64,000 bases of DNA from an uncultured Paracoccaceae bacterium (GTDB taxonomy: Bacteria; Pseudomonadota; Alphaproteobacteria; Rhodobacterales; Rhodobacteraceae): positions 186,001 through 250,000 of the forward strand of contig CALSNT010000003.1 of NCBI GenBank assembly GCA_943787785.1. Direction: 5' to 3'. The notes below the pieces were generated by a model, which was not told the origin of the DNA, did no database searches, and was given only the letters and a program-made list of their open reading frames with translations. The position numbers and the translations under genes are program-made. Positions 54,496 through 63,671 of this stretch are shown piece after piece (positions within the stretch are counted from its first letter, which is position 1; the number at the start of each line of letters is the position of its first letter).

Positions 54496-56880
54496 TCACT
54501 TCTGCACCGCGCGCGCCTCGGCATTAGCCACATGGGTTTTGACCGCCTGAAAGGCATCGGGCGTGACGGAGATCGAGTCGATACCCGCGTCAACAAGTAA
54601 CCGTGCAAACTCCGGATCGTTGCTGGGAGCCTGTCCACACAAGCCCACCTTTGATCCCGCCTTTCGCGCACGGGCGATCACCTCGCTGATCATCCATTGG
54701 ACCGCCGAGTCGCGTTCCCGGAACAAATGCGCGAGTTTTTCGGAATCCCGATCCACGCCCAGTGTCAGCTGAGTCAGGTCGTTGGATCCGATCGAGAAGC
54801 CATCGAACCGTTTGGCAAATTCTTCTGCCAAGATGACGTTCGAGGGAATCTCGCACATCACGTAGACTTCCAGGCCATTCTCGCCGCGCTTCAGACCATT
54901 TTCGGCCATGACGGACAGCACTTTGTCAGCTTCGTCCGGAGACCGGCAGAACGGGATCATCACCACGACGTTCGTGAAGCCCTTGACCTCCCGCAAATTG
55001 CGGATGGCCTGACATTCCAGCGCGAAACCGTCCTTGTAGTTCTCCGAATAATAACGCGACGCGCCTCGAAAGCCGATCATTGGATTTTCTTCAGGCGGCT
55101 CGAATTGCCGCCCGCCCAGAAGGTCGGCGTATTCGTTGGTCTTGAAGTCGCTCATCCGGACAATGACAGGCCGCGGGTAATGGACCGCTGCGATACGCGA
55201 CAACCCCATGGCGAGCGTATCAACGAAATAATCGGATTTTCTTTCGTAGCCCTGCGTAAGCTTGTCGATCTCCGCGCGGGCGTCTACGTCTTTCACCTCA
55301 TCAAACCGGGTCAGTGCCAACGGATGCACCTTGATCGTGTTGCTGATGACGAACTCCATCCGCGCCAGTCCGACCCCATCGGCGGGCAGCCTCCACCAGC
55401 GAGCGGCGGCCGCTGGGTTCGCCATGTTGAGCATGATTTTTGTGCGGGTTTCCGGGACTTCACCCAGGTCGATTTCGTTGACCTCAAACTCGGCAATTCC
55501 CGCATATACGAAGCCTTCTTCGCCCTCGGCGCAGGACACCGTCACTTCTTGTTCGTCATGCAAAACATGGGTGGCGTCGCCGGTGCCCACGATCGCCGTC
55601 AGTCCAAGTTCACGGCTGACGATGGCGGCGTGCGAGGTGCGCCCGCCATGATCGGTGATGATCGCCGAGGCGCGTTTCATGATCGGCACCCAATCGGGAT
55701 CGGTGGTCGAGGTGACTAGCACGGAGCCATCGACAAAACGGTCGATATCGCGCGGTGATTCTAGCATGCAAACCTGTCCAGTTGCGACCGCGTTTCCGAC
55801 GCTAAGACCGGTCAGAAGCCGGGGGCCGACGCTTTTTAGGGTGTAGGATTTCATCGCCGAAGCTTCGGCACGCGACTGCACCGTTTCGGGTCGTGCTTGA
55901 ACGATGAACAGATCGCCGGTTTCTCCGTCCCGGGCCCATTCCATATCCATCGGCTGGCCATAGTGCTGTTCAATCGTCACCGCCTGACGCGCAAGCGACA
56001 GGATTTCCGCCTCACTCAGCACGAAAGTGGCGCGTTCGGCGCGCGATGTCGGGACGTTCTTGGTTTGCTGGCCGCCAGTGGCATAGACCATCTTGATCTT
56101 CTTCGCGCCGCATGAGCGCTCAATGATCGGTGCAAGTGCGGCGTCCTCTAGGAACGGTTTGTAAACCATGTATTCGTCAGGGCTGACCGCACCTTGAACC
56201 ACGTTTTCACCCAGCCCCCAGGCTGCGTTTATCAAAACGACCTTGTCGAAGCCGGATTCGGTGTCGATTGAAAACATCACCCCTGATCCGCCCAGGTCCG
56301 AGCGCACCATCTGCTGAACTCCGATCGAAAGGGCGACCTGCTGGTGATCAAACCCCTGTAACTGGCGATAGGTGATCGCGCGGTCGGTGAACAACGAAGC
56401 ATAGCAACGCTTGCATGCTGCCAGTAGTTCAGCCTCGCCCCGGACATTCAGAAAGGTTTCCTGCTGGCCCGCAAAGCTTGCGTCAGGCAGGTCTTCGGCA
56501 GTGGCGGAAGACCGCACGGCGACGGCCGGGTTCTTGGCGCCGATGCGGTCCGCCATCTCCTGATATGCGGCGCAGATTTCACTGCGCAGGTCCTCTGGCC
56601 AATCCGCTGCGACGATCATTTCCCGAATGCGGCGACCAGCCTCCTGCAGGGTGATCCGGCCCGCGCCAAGCGCATCCAGCTCAGTACCGATATGGTCGAA
56701 CAGAGTGTTGGACTCGATGAAATGGCGAAATGCATCCGCAGTGGTGGCAAAACCGGCCGGCACGCGGATGCCTTTTGGCCCAAGCGTACTGACCATTTCG
56801 CCCAACGAGGCATTCTTGCCACCAACCTTCGCGATATCGTTACGTTTCAAATTTTCAAACCAGATGATCTGATTGTTCAT
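54496..56880 (-). CDS. ppsA: Phosphoenolpyruvate synthase, 794 aa
   Basis: Makes PEP from pyruvate and ATP for gluconeogenesis. The N-terminal ATP-grasp domain begins IIWFENLKRNDIAKVGGKNA and has VRSSATAEDLPDASFAGQQE. The central swivelling domain carries the phospho-His in DHGGRTSHAAIVSRELG. The C-terminal TIM-barrel domain includes NPMIGFRGASRYYSENYKD and ends with the Cys of SKVGLCGQAPSNDPEF. It is full length. It converges with the carbonic-anhydrase gene. Confidence 0.96.
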   Translation of the reverse strand: MNNQIIWFENLKRNDIAKVGGKNASLGEMVSTLGPKGIRVPAGFATTADAFRHFIESNTLFDHIGTELDALGAGRITLQEAGRRIREMIVAADWPEDLRSEICAAYQEMADRIGAKNPAVAVRSSATAEDLPDASFAGQQETFLNVRGEAELLAACKRCYASLFTDRAITYRQLQGFDHQQVALSIGVQQMVRSDLGGSGVMFSIDTESGFDKVVLINAAWGLGENVVQGAVSPDEYMVYKPFLEDAALAPIIERSCGAKKIKMVYATGGQQTKNVPTSRAERATFVLSEAEILSLARQAVTIEQHYGQPMDMEWARDGETGDLFIVQARPETVQSRAEASAMKSYTLKSVGPRLLTGLSVGNAVATGQVCMLESPRDIDRFVDGSVLVTSTTDPDWVPIMKRASAIITDHGGRTSHAAIVSRELGLTAIVGTGDATHVLHDEQEVTVSCAEGEEGFVYAGIAEFEVNEIDLGEVPETRTKIMLNMANPAAAARWWRLPADGVGLARMEFVISNTIKVHPLALTRFDEVKDVDARAEIDKLTQGYERKSDYFVDTLAMGLSRIAAVHYPRPVIVRMSDFKTNEYADLLGGRQFEPPEENPMIGFRGASRYYSENYKDGFALECQAIRNLREVKGFTNVVVMIPFCRSPDEADKVLSVMAENGLKRGENGLEVYVMCEIPSNVILAEEFAKRFDGFSIGSNDLTQLTLGVDRDSEKLAHLFRERDSAVQWMISEVIARARKAGSKVGLCGQAPSNDPEFARLLVDAGIDSISVTPDAFQAVKTHVANAEARAVQK

Positions 56881-57031
56881 AACCGCTCCGTTCCTCTGTT
56901 TGACGAGACAATCCTAGGCGACGCGACAACCGGGTGATTGATCCTTGTCAGAAATACCAAGTGCGAAACCTGTCAAATTGGCCGCTGAAGACACCTCGAT
57001 CGGGCCATGACACCACACCGGAGACATACAG

Positions 57032-57406
57032 ATGCTGAAGAATGAGTTGACCAAACTTGCGACGGAAATTGAAAAACTACCGATCTACGACGCCGGACTG
57101 ACACGTCGGGCCTTCGATCTGGTCGCGGCTGAACTGCCCGCGGCGGATCGGCAAATGGTCGAGGCGGGGGCGCTGGGCTCGGTGGATGCGGCTGTATTGC
57201 TTATTGATCATGAGTTTCCTGGTTGGACCATTTCTATGGATGGCATCGCAAATGAGAAGAACGGGCATTGGAAGTGCACGCTGCGAAAATCGAAATCGCG
57301 CGACAACGATGCCTTTATCGGTATCGGCAAGGGTCCGAAGCTGTCGAACGCCTTGATCGCGTCGCTGTTGAAAGCGTTAGCGCAGAAGTCTGCACTCGGA
57401 CGGTGA
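57032..57406 (+). CDS. Hypothetical protein, 124 aa
   Basis: A soluble protein with a helical N-terminal half (LTKLATEIEKLPIYDAGLTR) and a beta-rich C-terminal half (WTISMDGIANEKNGHWKCTL, then DDNDAFIGIGKGP-like residues). It resembles small Roseobacter proteins of unknown role seen near ppsA/Hsp20 stress genes. GGAGACATACAG lies upstream of the ATG. No enzymatic motif is seen. Confidence 0.7.
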   Translation: MLKNELTKLATEIEKLPIYDAGLTRRAFDLVAAELPAADRQMVEAGALGSVDAAVLLIDHEFPGWTISMDGIANEKNGHWKCTLRKSKSRDNDAFIGIGKGPKLSNALIASLLKALAQKSALGR

Positions 57407-57593
57407 ATTAAGGTTTCTGCCTCAATCCTTGTGATCGAACGCCTCCGCTGTTCTTTGGTGCGGCGCCCTTACGTGCAAACCCGCAGTCAGGGAAGCTGTA
57501 CTACTGGACGGCCTGTTCGGGTGTTGCGTCTAAACTTGCCTTGGTTGAGGCAGGTCAACCGGGCGGGATCATAGGTCGATACCTTTCACGGCG

Positions 57594-58634
57594 ATGCAAT
57601 TGATCCCTGATTTCCCACTTTGGCTGAATGCACTTGCCTTTGCTTGCAGTGCGACGGTGGTCTGGATCTCGGGTGCCAGGCTGGCCTATCTGGCGGACGA
57701 GTTGGCCGACCGTTTCCACTTGGCCAAATCGCTGGTCGGCCTGCTGTTCCTGTCGCTTGCCACGTCGCTGCCCGAGGTCGCCACGACACTCAGCGCGGCG
57801 GTGCAGCAAAGCCGCGATCTGGTGCTTAACAACCTGTTCGGCGGTATCGCGCTGCAGACCGCAATTCTTGCCACCGCAGATTTCTGGGTGCGTGGGTCGA
57901 TAACCAATTACCCTCGCAAGGCGAACCATGCGCTTGAGGCGACGTTGCTGGTGTTGCTTCTGGCGCTTACTCTGATCCTTGTGCAACTGGGCGAACCTCT
58001 GGCAGGGGCGCATATCGGTTTGGGCAGCATTGTCATCGGCGTCGCCTATATCGGCGCGATCTGGCTGCTAAGGGGCTATGACAATGCCAGCGATTGGGTG
58101 CCGATCGATCTGCCCGATCCCGACGACGCGGCGTTTCCGATTTTTCGAAGTACTGGCGATCAGGACAGTCGCACGCTGTTCTGGCTGACCGGCGCGGGCT
58201 GCGGTGCGATTTTAATTTTTGGCATTTTGCTTGTGACATTCGCCGACCGGATCGCCACCCAGTCCGGACTGGGCACCGGCTTCATCGGCGTGACTTTGCT
58301 GGCGGCCGCCACTTCGCTCCCGGAGCTGACCACCAGCATCGCCGCGGTTCGGATCGGGGCTTATACCATGGCGATCTCGAACATCTTCGGCAGCAACTTG
58401 ATCATGCTGGTTCTGGTGCTTCCGGCCGACATCCTGTTCCTGCCCGGCCCGATACTCCAGAACGCATCGCAAACGGTTGGCCTTGCCCTGTCCTTCGGCA
58501 TCGCCGTGACCAGCGTCTATTTGATCGGTCTTATCGTGCGCCGGAAACCGAGGGTCGGCGCGCTGGGGATCGATTCCGTCTTGGTGCTCGCATTGTTCGC
58601 CGCCAGTCTGGTAGCCTATTACTGGGCGCGTTGA
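57594..58634 (+). CDS. Sodium/calcium exchanger family antiporter (CaCA), 346 aa
   Basis: An inner-membrane cation antiporter with ten or so helices. The two alpha-repeats are LLFLSLATSLPEVATTLSAA and VTLLAAATSLPELTTSIAAV, each with the acidic residue of the ion path; NNLFGGIALQT and SNIFGSNLIMLVLVLPADI are the second halves of the repeats. The length is typical. It stands alone. Confidence 0.93.
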   Translation: MQLIPDFPLWLNALAFACSATVVWISGARLAYLADELADRFHLAKSLVGLLFLSLATSLPEVATTLSAAVQQSRDLVLNNLFGGIALQTAILATADFWVRGSITNYPRKANHALEATLLVLLLALTLILVQLGEPLAGAHIGLGSIVIGVAYIGAIWLLRGYDNASDWVPIDLPDPDDAAFPIFRSTGDQDSRTLFWLTGAGCGAILIFGILLVTFADRIATQSGLGTGFIGVTLLAAATSLPELTTSIAAVRIGAYTMAISNIFGSNLIMLVLVLPADILFLPGPILQNASQTVGLALSFGIAVTSVYLIGLIVRRKPRVGALGIDSVLVLALFAASLVAYYWAR

Positions 58635-58805
58635 GGCACTCTCATAGCGAAGTCGCCAACCCGAGCATCTCCAGATTAGGAATGGCCCGCACCAAAATTG
58701 TCAGCCTTTCACCTCTGCCAATTGGCACCATACGCAGCGGTGGTCAAAAGATCGTTGCCATCCGCGCGGCTATCGATGCACCCATCAGAAACCGCATATA
58801 CCAAC

Positions 58806-59078
58806 CTATCCTGCCTGTTGGGGGCCACTTTTTAGGAGTTCCTGCAGTTGTGATATCGCTTCAGGATAAAGGCGCTCGATCTCGGTCGCTTCGTAAAAAT
58901 GGCCGTCGATGTCGACCGCGCAAACTTGGTCTTCTACGCATTGTATTATCAGGCGCGGGCGCTTTTCGCCGTAAACGCCAAGCAACTGACCCGCACAGTG
59001 ACCGGACACTTCAACCTCAGAGATAGCCGTGAACGCAACGGGCCCGGCGTGGATTGGGGTGTCCACTATCCATCTCAT
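58806..59078 (-). CDS. Hypothetical protein coupled to DUF2953 gene, 90 aa
   Basis: It reads MRWIVDTPIHAGPVAFTAIS, then a beta-rich middle (RPRLIIQCVEDQVCAVDIDG) and an amphipathic C-terminal helix (SQLQELLKSGP). It starts in a 4-bp ATGA overlap with the DUF2953 stop, which argues that it is translated as the third gene of the GerW-DUF2953 operon. The family is unknown. The gap 58635-58805 holds nothing obvious. Confidence 0.65.
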   Translation of the reverse strand: MRWIVDTPIHAGPVAFTAISEVEVSGHCAGQLLGVYGEKRPRLIIQCVEDQVCAVDIDGHFYEATEIERLYPEAISQLQELLKSGPQQAG

Positions 59079-59629
59079 CGACTGGGCCCGAAGGCACGCC
59101 AACCGAAACGAATGGCCGGGGCGATTATCGATGCAGGAACAACCGAGACGTACATCTCGGCGCAACCCGTAAAAGTGGGGCGATCATCGAAAACCGGTTC
59201 GACTTTGAGCCGCACGCCGGGGAGTGCAGTTGGACCATAGATCAGAGGCGCCAGCATTCCGTATAATTGGCCGGTTTCACCCGGATCGCCCAAGCCGAAC
59301 CGCACATCGAGTTGGGCGCGGCTGACGTAGATTCGATGGAGAATGTCGTTGAAGAGCTTCAGGCCTGCCGGGATAATTCGCTTCGGTCTGAATCTCGATT
59401 TGACTTGCTTGCGCCTAGCCTTCCCGGTCTTCTTCGGCCGCTTGTTCTTAGGACCTCGTATGGTAATCCGTGGGCCATACTTCCCAAAGGGCCTGAGAGC
59501 CGCATTGTAGTGCCATGCTGTCCCCTTGCGGAGCGACAATTCCAGCCGGAGCGGCGTCGCCATAGCCAATGCAAGAACCAGAAGAAGTGCAGCAAGGACG
59601 CCGAGAATGGCCCACACCGCGACCGACAT
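59075..59629 (-). CDS. DUF2953 family protein (YtfI-like), 184 aa
   Basis: One N-terminal transmembrane helix (VWAILGVLAALLLVLALAMA), then TPLRLELSLRKGTAWHYNA and a basic linker (NKRPKKTGKARRKQVKSRFR). The DUF2953 core is SRAQLDVRFGLGDPGETGQL YG, which also fits Bacillus YtfI. It lies directly downstream of the GerW/YtfJ gene, the same order as ytfJ-ytfI in spore formers. Confidence 0.85.
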   Translation of the reverse strand: MSVAVWAILGVLAALLLVLALAMATPLRLELSLRKGTAWHYNAALRPFGKYGPRITIRGPKNKRPKKTGKARRKQVKSRFRPKRIIPAGLKLFNDILHRIYVSRAQLDVRFGLGDPGETGQLYGMLAPLIYGPTALPGVRLKVEPVFDDRPTFTGCAEMYVSVVPASIIAPAIRFGWRAFGPSR

Positions 59630-59639
59630 ATCGTAACCC

Positions 59640-59999
59640 TCAGGTCTTGGTTACTTTGGACTTGGCGCTATCGGTGCCCTTTTCGATAGCCTTTTTGGCG
59701 GTCGCGCCAATTACCTCTGCGAACGTCGTCATGGCACCCTGAACAGATTCCACGCGCGCGCCGTCATCATCAATGATTATTGCGCCGATGGGTTTGATGC
59801 CACCGCCTGCGCCAGTGCCCGCACCCTCACCTGTCTGAGCTTCTCCGCCACCGCCTGCGCCAAAACCGAATCCATAACTCACAATGGGAATCACTGTCGA
59901 ATTCCCTTTCTCGATTGGATCACCCAAGACGTTCCGGGCATTCAAAAGTCGATCAAGCTCTTCAACAGTGCCTTTCAGGAGGCGTTCAACGTTTTCCAT
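59640..59999 (-). CDS. GerW/YtfJ family protein, 119 aa
   Basis: It opens MENVERLLKGTVEELDRLLN, then GNSTVIPIVSYGFGFGAGGG, the family core, with a Gly-rich insert and IKPIGAIIIDDDGARVESVQ. In Bacillus the family is a spore-coat/germination protein; alphaproteobacteria do not form spores, so the role here is unknown. The start at 59999 is preferred; an in-frame codon at 60101 adds unrelated residues. Confidence 0.87.
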   Translation of the reverse strand: MENVERLLKGTVEELDRLLNARNVLGDPIEKGNSTVIPIVSYGFGFGAGGGGEAQTGEGAGTGAGGGIKPIGAIIIDDDGARVESVQGAMTTFAEVIGATAKKAIEKGTDSAKSKVTKT

Positions 60000-60232
60000 G
60001 ATGTGTTCCCATCCAATTGCGAATCGAGCGACGGAAGGTTGGCACACCACTTCGGGGGGGCGTTGACATCGGTCAATTCTGCGTAGCCAAGCGACGCTCA
60101 TGACATCTTGCCAATTCTCGATCTGAATGCGTCATTCAGAGGCCGCCTCATATAGACGGCGGAGTAGAAGCTTGCTTTGTGGCAGTTCAAACATCGGCAG
60201 CCTGTTCCTGCCCGTATCTTGGCGCGGACGCC

Positions 60233-60574
60233 CTACTTCTGGATGCTTTCAAGATAAGCAAATAGGCTGGCTAGTTCCCGGGGGGTCAGCGTTGGTAGGC
60301 CGTCAAATTCCAATGAGACCAAGTCGTCCGCCATCGCCCGATGAAATTCAGTCATGACTCATGCAAGGTGATCTTGCTCAGGGTCTCGGTAAAAAAAACG
60401 GGGCGCACGGACGGTTGGGAATGGGTCCCCGTCCCGCTGGCTCACAGTGGTCAAATCAGCCGGAGTTTGTGGTAATTCTGCAGCCAGAACACCATCGGCC
60501 TGCGCAAAAGCGCCGTGGCCTGCGGCACAGTTCACAGCAAAGTATGCACCACCATCCACTCGGTCCGGCATCAC
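60233..60574 (-). pseudogene. Decayed c-type cytochrome, heme motif lost
   Basis: The first part reads GGAYFAVNCAAGHGAFAQAD and PADLTTVSQRDGDPFPT. The CxxCH heme site has become CAAGH (second Cys to Gly). After FPT the frame is lost, and the family C-terminus resumes in a second frame as LPTLTPRELASLFAYLESIQ to a TAG at 60233. Related cytochromes have a heme-Met segment between these parts, here mostly absent. Without the second Cys and with the frame broken it cannot be a working cytochrome. No signal peptide is found upstream. Confidence 0.72.
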
Positions 60575-60876
60575 CTGATCCTGTGTTGGAGGTGACCTGC
60601 CCCAAAAAGGCTATTTCATTTATGATGCGTGTTTGTGGATCTGCGTTGCATTTCCGACGTCGCTACTTTGGGCAAGCGTCTTGGGCGCGGACCCTCCCAT
60701 TTATTCAAGCGCTCGATGCGCTTCGGACCTTGGTTCGCATCCGCAACCACCGATCGATAGCAATCAGGCGACGTCACTGAAACCTCTCTTTGAACCGTTT
60801 TTTGATTTCGCTCAACCAGGGCAGCGCTGCGCCTGATAGACGGAGGCAAATCCCACAACTTATCAGGAGATCAAGC

Positions 60877-61362
60877 ATGTCCTATCAAGACTATTTGCCA
60901 GCGAGTTGGATTCGGAACCGGAAGAACGATGAACATCCCCTGGTCGCCCTTCGCAAGGAAGTGGACAGCCTATTTGACGACTTTGGCAGCGGTTTCTTCG
61001 GCGGCAACAATGAGGTGAACGTCCGTTCCAACGTCAGCGAGACGGACAAGGAATTCTGCGTCACGGCCGAGTTGCCGGGCATGACCGAGGCCGATGTCGA
61101 TGTGTCAGTGACAGGCGACCGCATCGTTATAAGAGGCGAGAAGAAGTCAGAGAAGGAAGAGCGCAGCGATGAGGAAGGGCGTGAGTACCATCGCATCGAA
61201 CGCACGTCAGGATCATTCCAGCGCACCATGACACTGCCCTTCACCATCGACGCCGACAAAGTTGAGGCACAGGTCAAAGACGGCGTCTTGACCGTCACGA
61301 TCCCTAAACCACCTGAGGCAGTCGAGAAAACCAGGAAGGTCAAGGTGGCACACGCCAAATAA
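60877..61362 (+). CDS. Small heat-shock protein Hsp20, 161 aa
   Basis: A cytoplasmic ATP-independent chaperone. The alpha-crystallin domain runs from NVRSNVSETDKEFCVTAELP and GMTEADVDVSVTGDRIVIRG to VEAQVKDGVLTVTIPKPPEA. The C-terminal TRKVKVAHAK lacks a classical IXI motif. AGGAGA is 7 nt upstream of the ATG. It heads a stress-gene run with the universal stress protein. I do not find a confident sigma-32 promoter; 60575-60876 otherwise holds nothing clear. Confidence 0.94.
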   Translation: MSYQDYLPASWIRNRKNDEHPLVALRKEVDSLFDDFGSGFFGGNNEVNVRSNVSETDKEFCVTAELPGMTEADVDVSVTGDRIVIRGEKKSEKEERSDEEGREYHRIERTSGSFQRTMTLPFTIDADKVEAQVKDGVLTVTIPKPPEAVEKTRKVKVAHAK

Positions 61363-61439
61363 TATGCTGGCGGTTCCGTGAATAGAATGGAACCGCCAGC
61401 ACCTGCCGGAATATCATACTCATTGGGAAGGAATGGGTC

Positions 61440-61964
61440 ATTCAGCGAATTCTCTTAGCCTATGACGGCTCGGAAAATGGTCGGCGGGCGCTGAACGTTG
61501 CTGCCGAATTGGCGTCAAAGCTGAAGGCGGAACTCTGCATCGTTCATGTGCTGATGTATGGACGACCGCCCAAGGAACTGGTGCGAATGGCGGAAGTCGA
61601 ACACCTTGTCGCCCAGGTCGAAAAGACGCTGTCGCCGGCGCTGTCTGTTGCAAGCGGGCGACCCATTGAATTGCTGAACCAGAGCGCGTCGGATAGTCAA
61701 TCCGCGCGCGTCATCTCGGCCATGGATGAATTGTTGATTGCCTATGCCCAAGACACCGCCAAGGACATGGGCGCGCAAGTCTCAGAAATGTCGGTTCGTC
61801 AGGGGGATTATGCCGACGAGATACTTGAGGCGGCGGATGAGATGAACATCGACTTGATCGTAATAGGATCACGCGGTTTGGGCATGATGAGAGGCGCCGT
61901 CCTGGGCAGCGTGTCGCAAAAGGTGTTGCACCATGCAGCGCAAACCGTCGTCGTGGTGAAGTAA
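61440..61964 (+). CDS. Universal stress protein (UspA family), about 174 aa, apparent ATT start
   Basis: A nucleotide-binding stress protein. The N-terminal strand RILLAYDGSENGRRALNVAA carries the family DGS. The ATP loop near the C-terminus is VIGSRGLGMMRGAVLGSVSQ (G-x2-G-x9-G[S/T]), then AAQTVVVVK. The frame before the conserved N-terminus has no ATG, GTG or TTG back to the stop; ATT at 61440, with AAGGA about 8 nt upstream, is the best start. Starting at TTG 61509 would remove strand 1. Confidence 0.85.
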   Translation: MQRILLAYDGSENGRRALNVAAELASKLKAELCIVHVLMYGRPPKELVRMAEVEHLVAQVEKTLSPALSVASGRPIELLNQSASDSQSARVISAMDELLIAYAQDTAKDMGAQVSEMSVRQGDYADEILEAADEMNIDLIVIGSRGLGMMRGAVLGSVSQKVLHHAAQTVVVVK

Positions 61965-62126
61965 ATGTCCGATGGTCGGCAAATGCTTGGCTATCCATGT
62001 ATTCAAACCACATAGAGCAACTTCCGTTTGCAACACGATGCCAACACCCAGCCGACTTCGTAGCGCAATCATTTCGGATTGAGGCACGTCAATCCCGTGG
62101 GGGTTTCCGCGATTACCATAATACGG

Positions 62127-62792
62127 ATGGATGGCCTTCCTTTGAAATTCAACGACAGGGCCGATGCGGGTCGCCAGTTGGGCGACCGGTTGGCCGCAAT
62201 GGACCTCGACAAACCGCTGGTCTTTGCGCTTCCCCGTGGTGGCGTCCCCGTGGCTGCCGAAGTGGCGCGCAGATTGCATGCGCCTCTCGACTTGATTCTG
62301 GTGCGAAAGATCGGTGCGCCGGGAAATCCCGAGCTCGCGCTCGGCGCGATCGTTGGCAATTCTCACACGCAAGTTGTGGTCAATGACAACGTTAAGCGCC
62401 TGTCGGGTGTCAACGATGCCTATCTGGCACGCGCGCAGGCGGATCAGATGGTTGAACTTGAACGCCGCAAGTCGAAGTACCTGGGCGACCGTGCCCGGCT
62501 TGATCCATCGGGTCGTTGTGCGGTGGTCGTCGATGACGGGCTGGCAACAGGTGCCACCATGAAGGCCGCGCTCATCGCGCTCGGGCGGAACGGGGCTGCG
62601 CGCATCGTTGTCGCTTTGCCCGTCGCGCCGCGCAAAGCCTTGGCCGGTCTTGCGGAACATGCGGATGACATTGTCTGCCTGCATCCCGCCGATGAATTTT
62701 TCGGGGTCGGGGGTTTTTACCGTGATTTTCATCAGCTGTCGGATGAGGAGACCATCGCACTACTTGATCAATGCCTTACTGAACGGGAATGA
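62127..62792 (+). CDS. Phosphoribosyltransferase-domain protein, 221 aa
   Basis: Type I PRTase fold. VFALPRGGVPVAAEVARRLH and LILVRKIGAPGNPELALGAI make the first half, and the PRPP-binding signature is CAVVVDDGLATGATMKAALI. It may be a hydrolase/transferase of the erythromycin-esterase-linked or stress-island type rather than a purine salvage enzyme. The ATG at 62127 is followed by family-like FNDRADAGRQLGDRL. The USP-PRTase order is frequent in anaerobic/stress islands. Confidence 0.88.
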   Translation: MDGLPLKFNDRADAGRQLGDRLAAMDLDKPLVFALPRGGVPVAAEVARRLHAPLDLILVRKIGAPGNPELALGAIVGNSHTQVVVNDNVKRLSGVNDAYLARAQADQMVELERRKSKYLGDRARLDPSGRCAVVVDDGLATGATMKAALIALGRNGAARIVVALPVAPRKALAGLAEHADDIVCLHPADEFFGVGGFYRDFHQLSDEETIALLDQCLTERE

Positions 62793-62936
62793 CCAAGCGC
62801 GGTGACAATCGTGCCCATTGGTCCGGTTGCTGATCTTTTCGTACAACGCAATGTGCCTTCGTGGGCCGGCCATCAATCACCGCAAAAAACCCGCACTGTA
62901 TACCCCCGTTTGTTGGCGATAGGCGGGCGCCCTGGA

Positions 62937-63671
62937 TCACGACGCCTCTCCGCTAGGTCGGCCCCACCAGTGCCTGGCCATGAACCTGTGCCTGACACGA
63001 AGACTTAGCCCGAGGATCAGAATGAAGATCGAAAACAGGCACCAAACTGCGGGCATTTCGTTTGGATTGTCTGTTAAAGCCCAGGCGAGCACCGGCCCGA
63101 CCAGCACATGCATCAGGACAAAACGCCAGGCGCCATAGATCAACGGCAATAGAAATGCGGCAATCATGTAGGTCGGAAAACCAGCATGGATGCCCAGAGC
63201 ATCCTCGAAGGGAAGCAACAGGCCGCTATAGGGGATGTTCCAGGCGATATGCCAGGTTCCGGACACCGTGCACAGATTGCTTGCACACAACGGGCTGCCG
63301 GGCAGGCATTTCCCAGCAAACTGCCAGGGGATAAGCTGGGCGAGCATGACGGCCGCCGATACTCCGCAAATGCCGTAGACCCATCTTTTGGTCCGCTTTT
63401 TTGCGGCCTTCAGGACCAGTTCCATCGCGAAGGCATTTATCAGAAAGGGTTGGAACACGATGTGGAGGTATGACGCTATCGTGACAGCACGATTCTCAAG
63501 GGTGCCGCACTGGTTGAGGACAGCATAACCGGCAACCTGAAGGGCCTCCATGCCCGAGAAATACCCCAGTGTCAGCCAGATCGCGGCGGGGTCGTTTCGG
63601 CGATAGGATATCCAGGCAGCGGCTGCACCAACGCCCGTCATTGTCACGGAGATTTCCGAACTCCAACACAT
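62937..63671 (-). CDS. DUF5765 family membrane protein, 244 aa
   Basis: Seven hydrophobic helices are visible, starting MCWSSEISVTMTGVGAAAAW. Conserved blocks are LGYFSGMEALQVAGYAVLNQ CG, HIVFQPFLINAFAMEL, CTVSGTWHIAWNIPYSGLL and GPVLAWALTDNPNEMPAVWC. This is a family of unknown function common in Rhodobacterales, with invariant Cys and Trp residues that suggest a bound cofactor or metal. It is the last confident gene; 63672-64000 holds only an unconvincing minus-strand frame. Confidence 0.82.
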   Translation of the reverse strand: MCWSSEISVTMTGVGAAAAWISYRRNDPAAIWLTLGYFSGMEALQVAGYAVLNQCGTLENRAVTIASYLHIVFQPFLINAFAMELVLKAAKKRTKRWVYGICGVSAAVMLAQLIPWQFAGKCLPGSPLCASNLCTVSGTWHIAWNIPYSGLLLPFEDALGIHAGFPTYMIAAFLLPLIYGAWRFVLMHVLVGPVLAWALTDNPNEMPAVWCLFSIFILILGLSLRVRHRFMARHWWGRPSGEAS

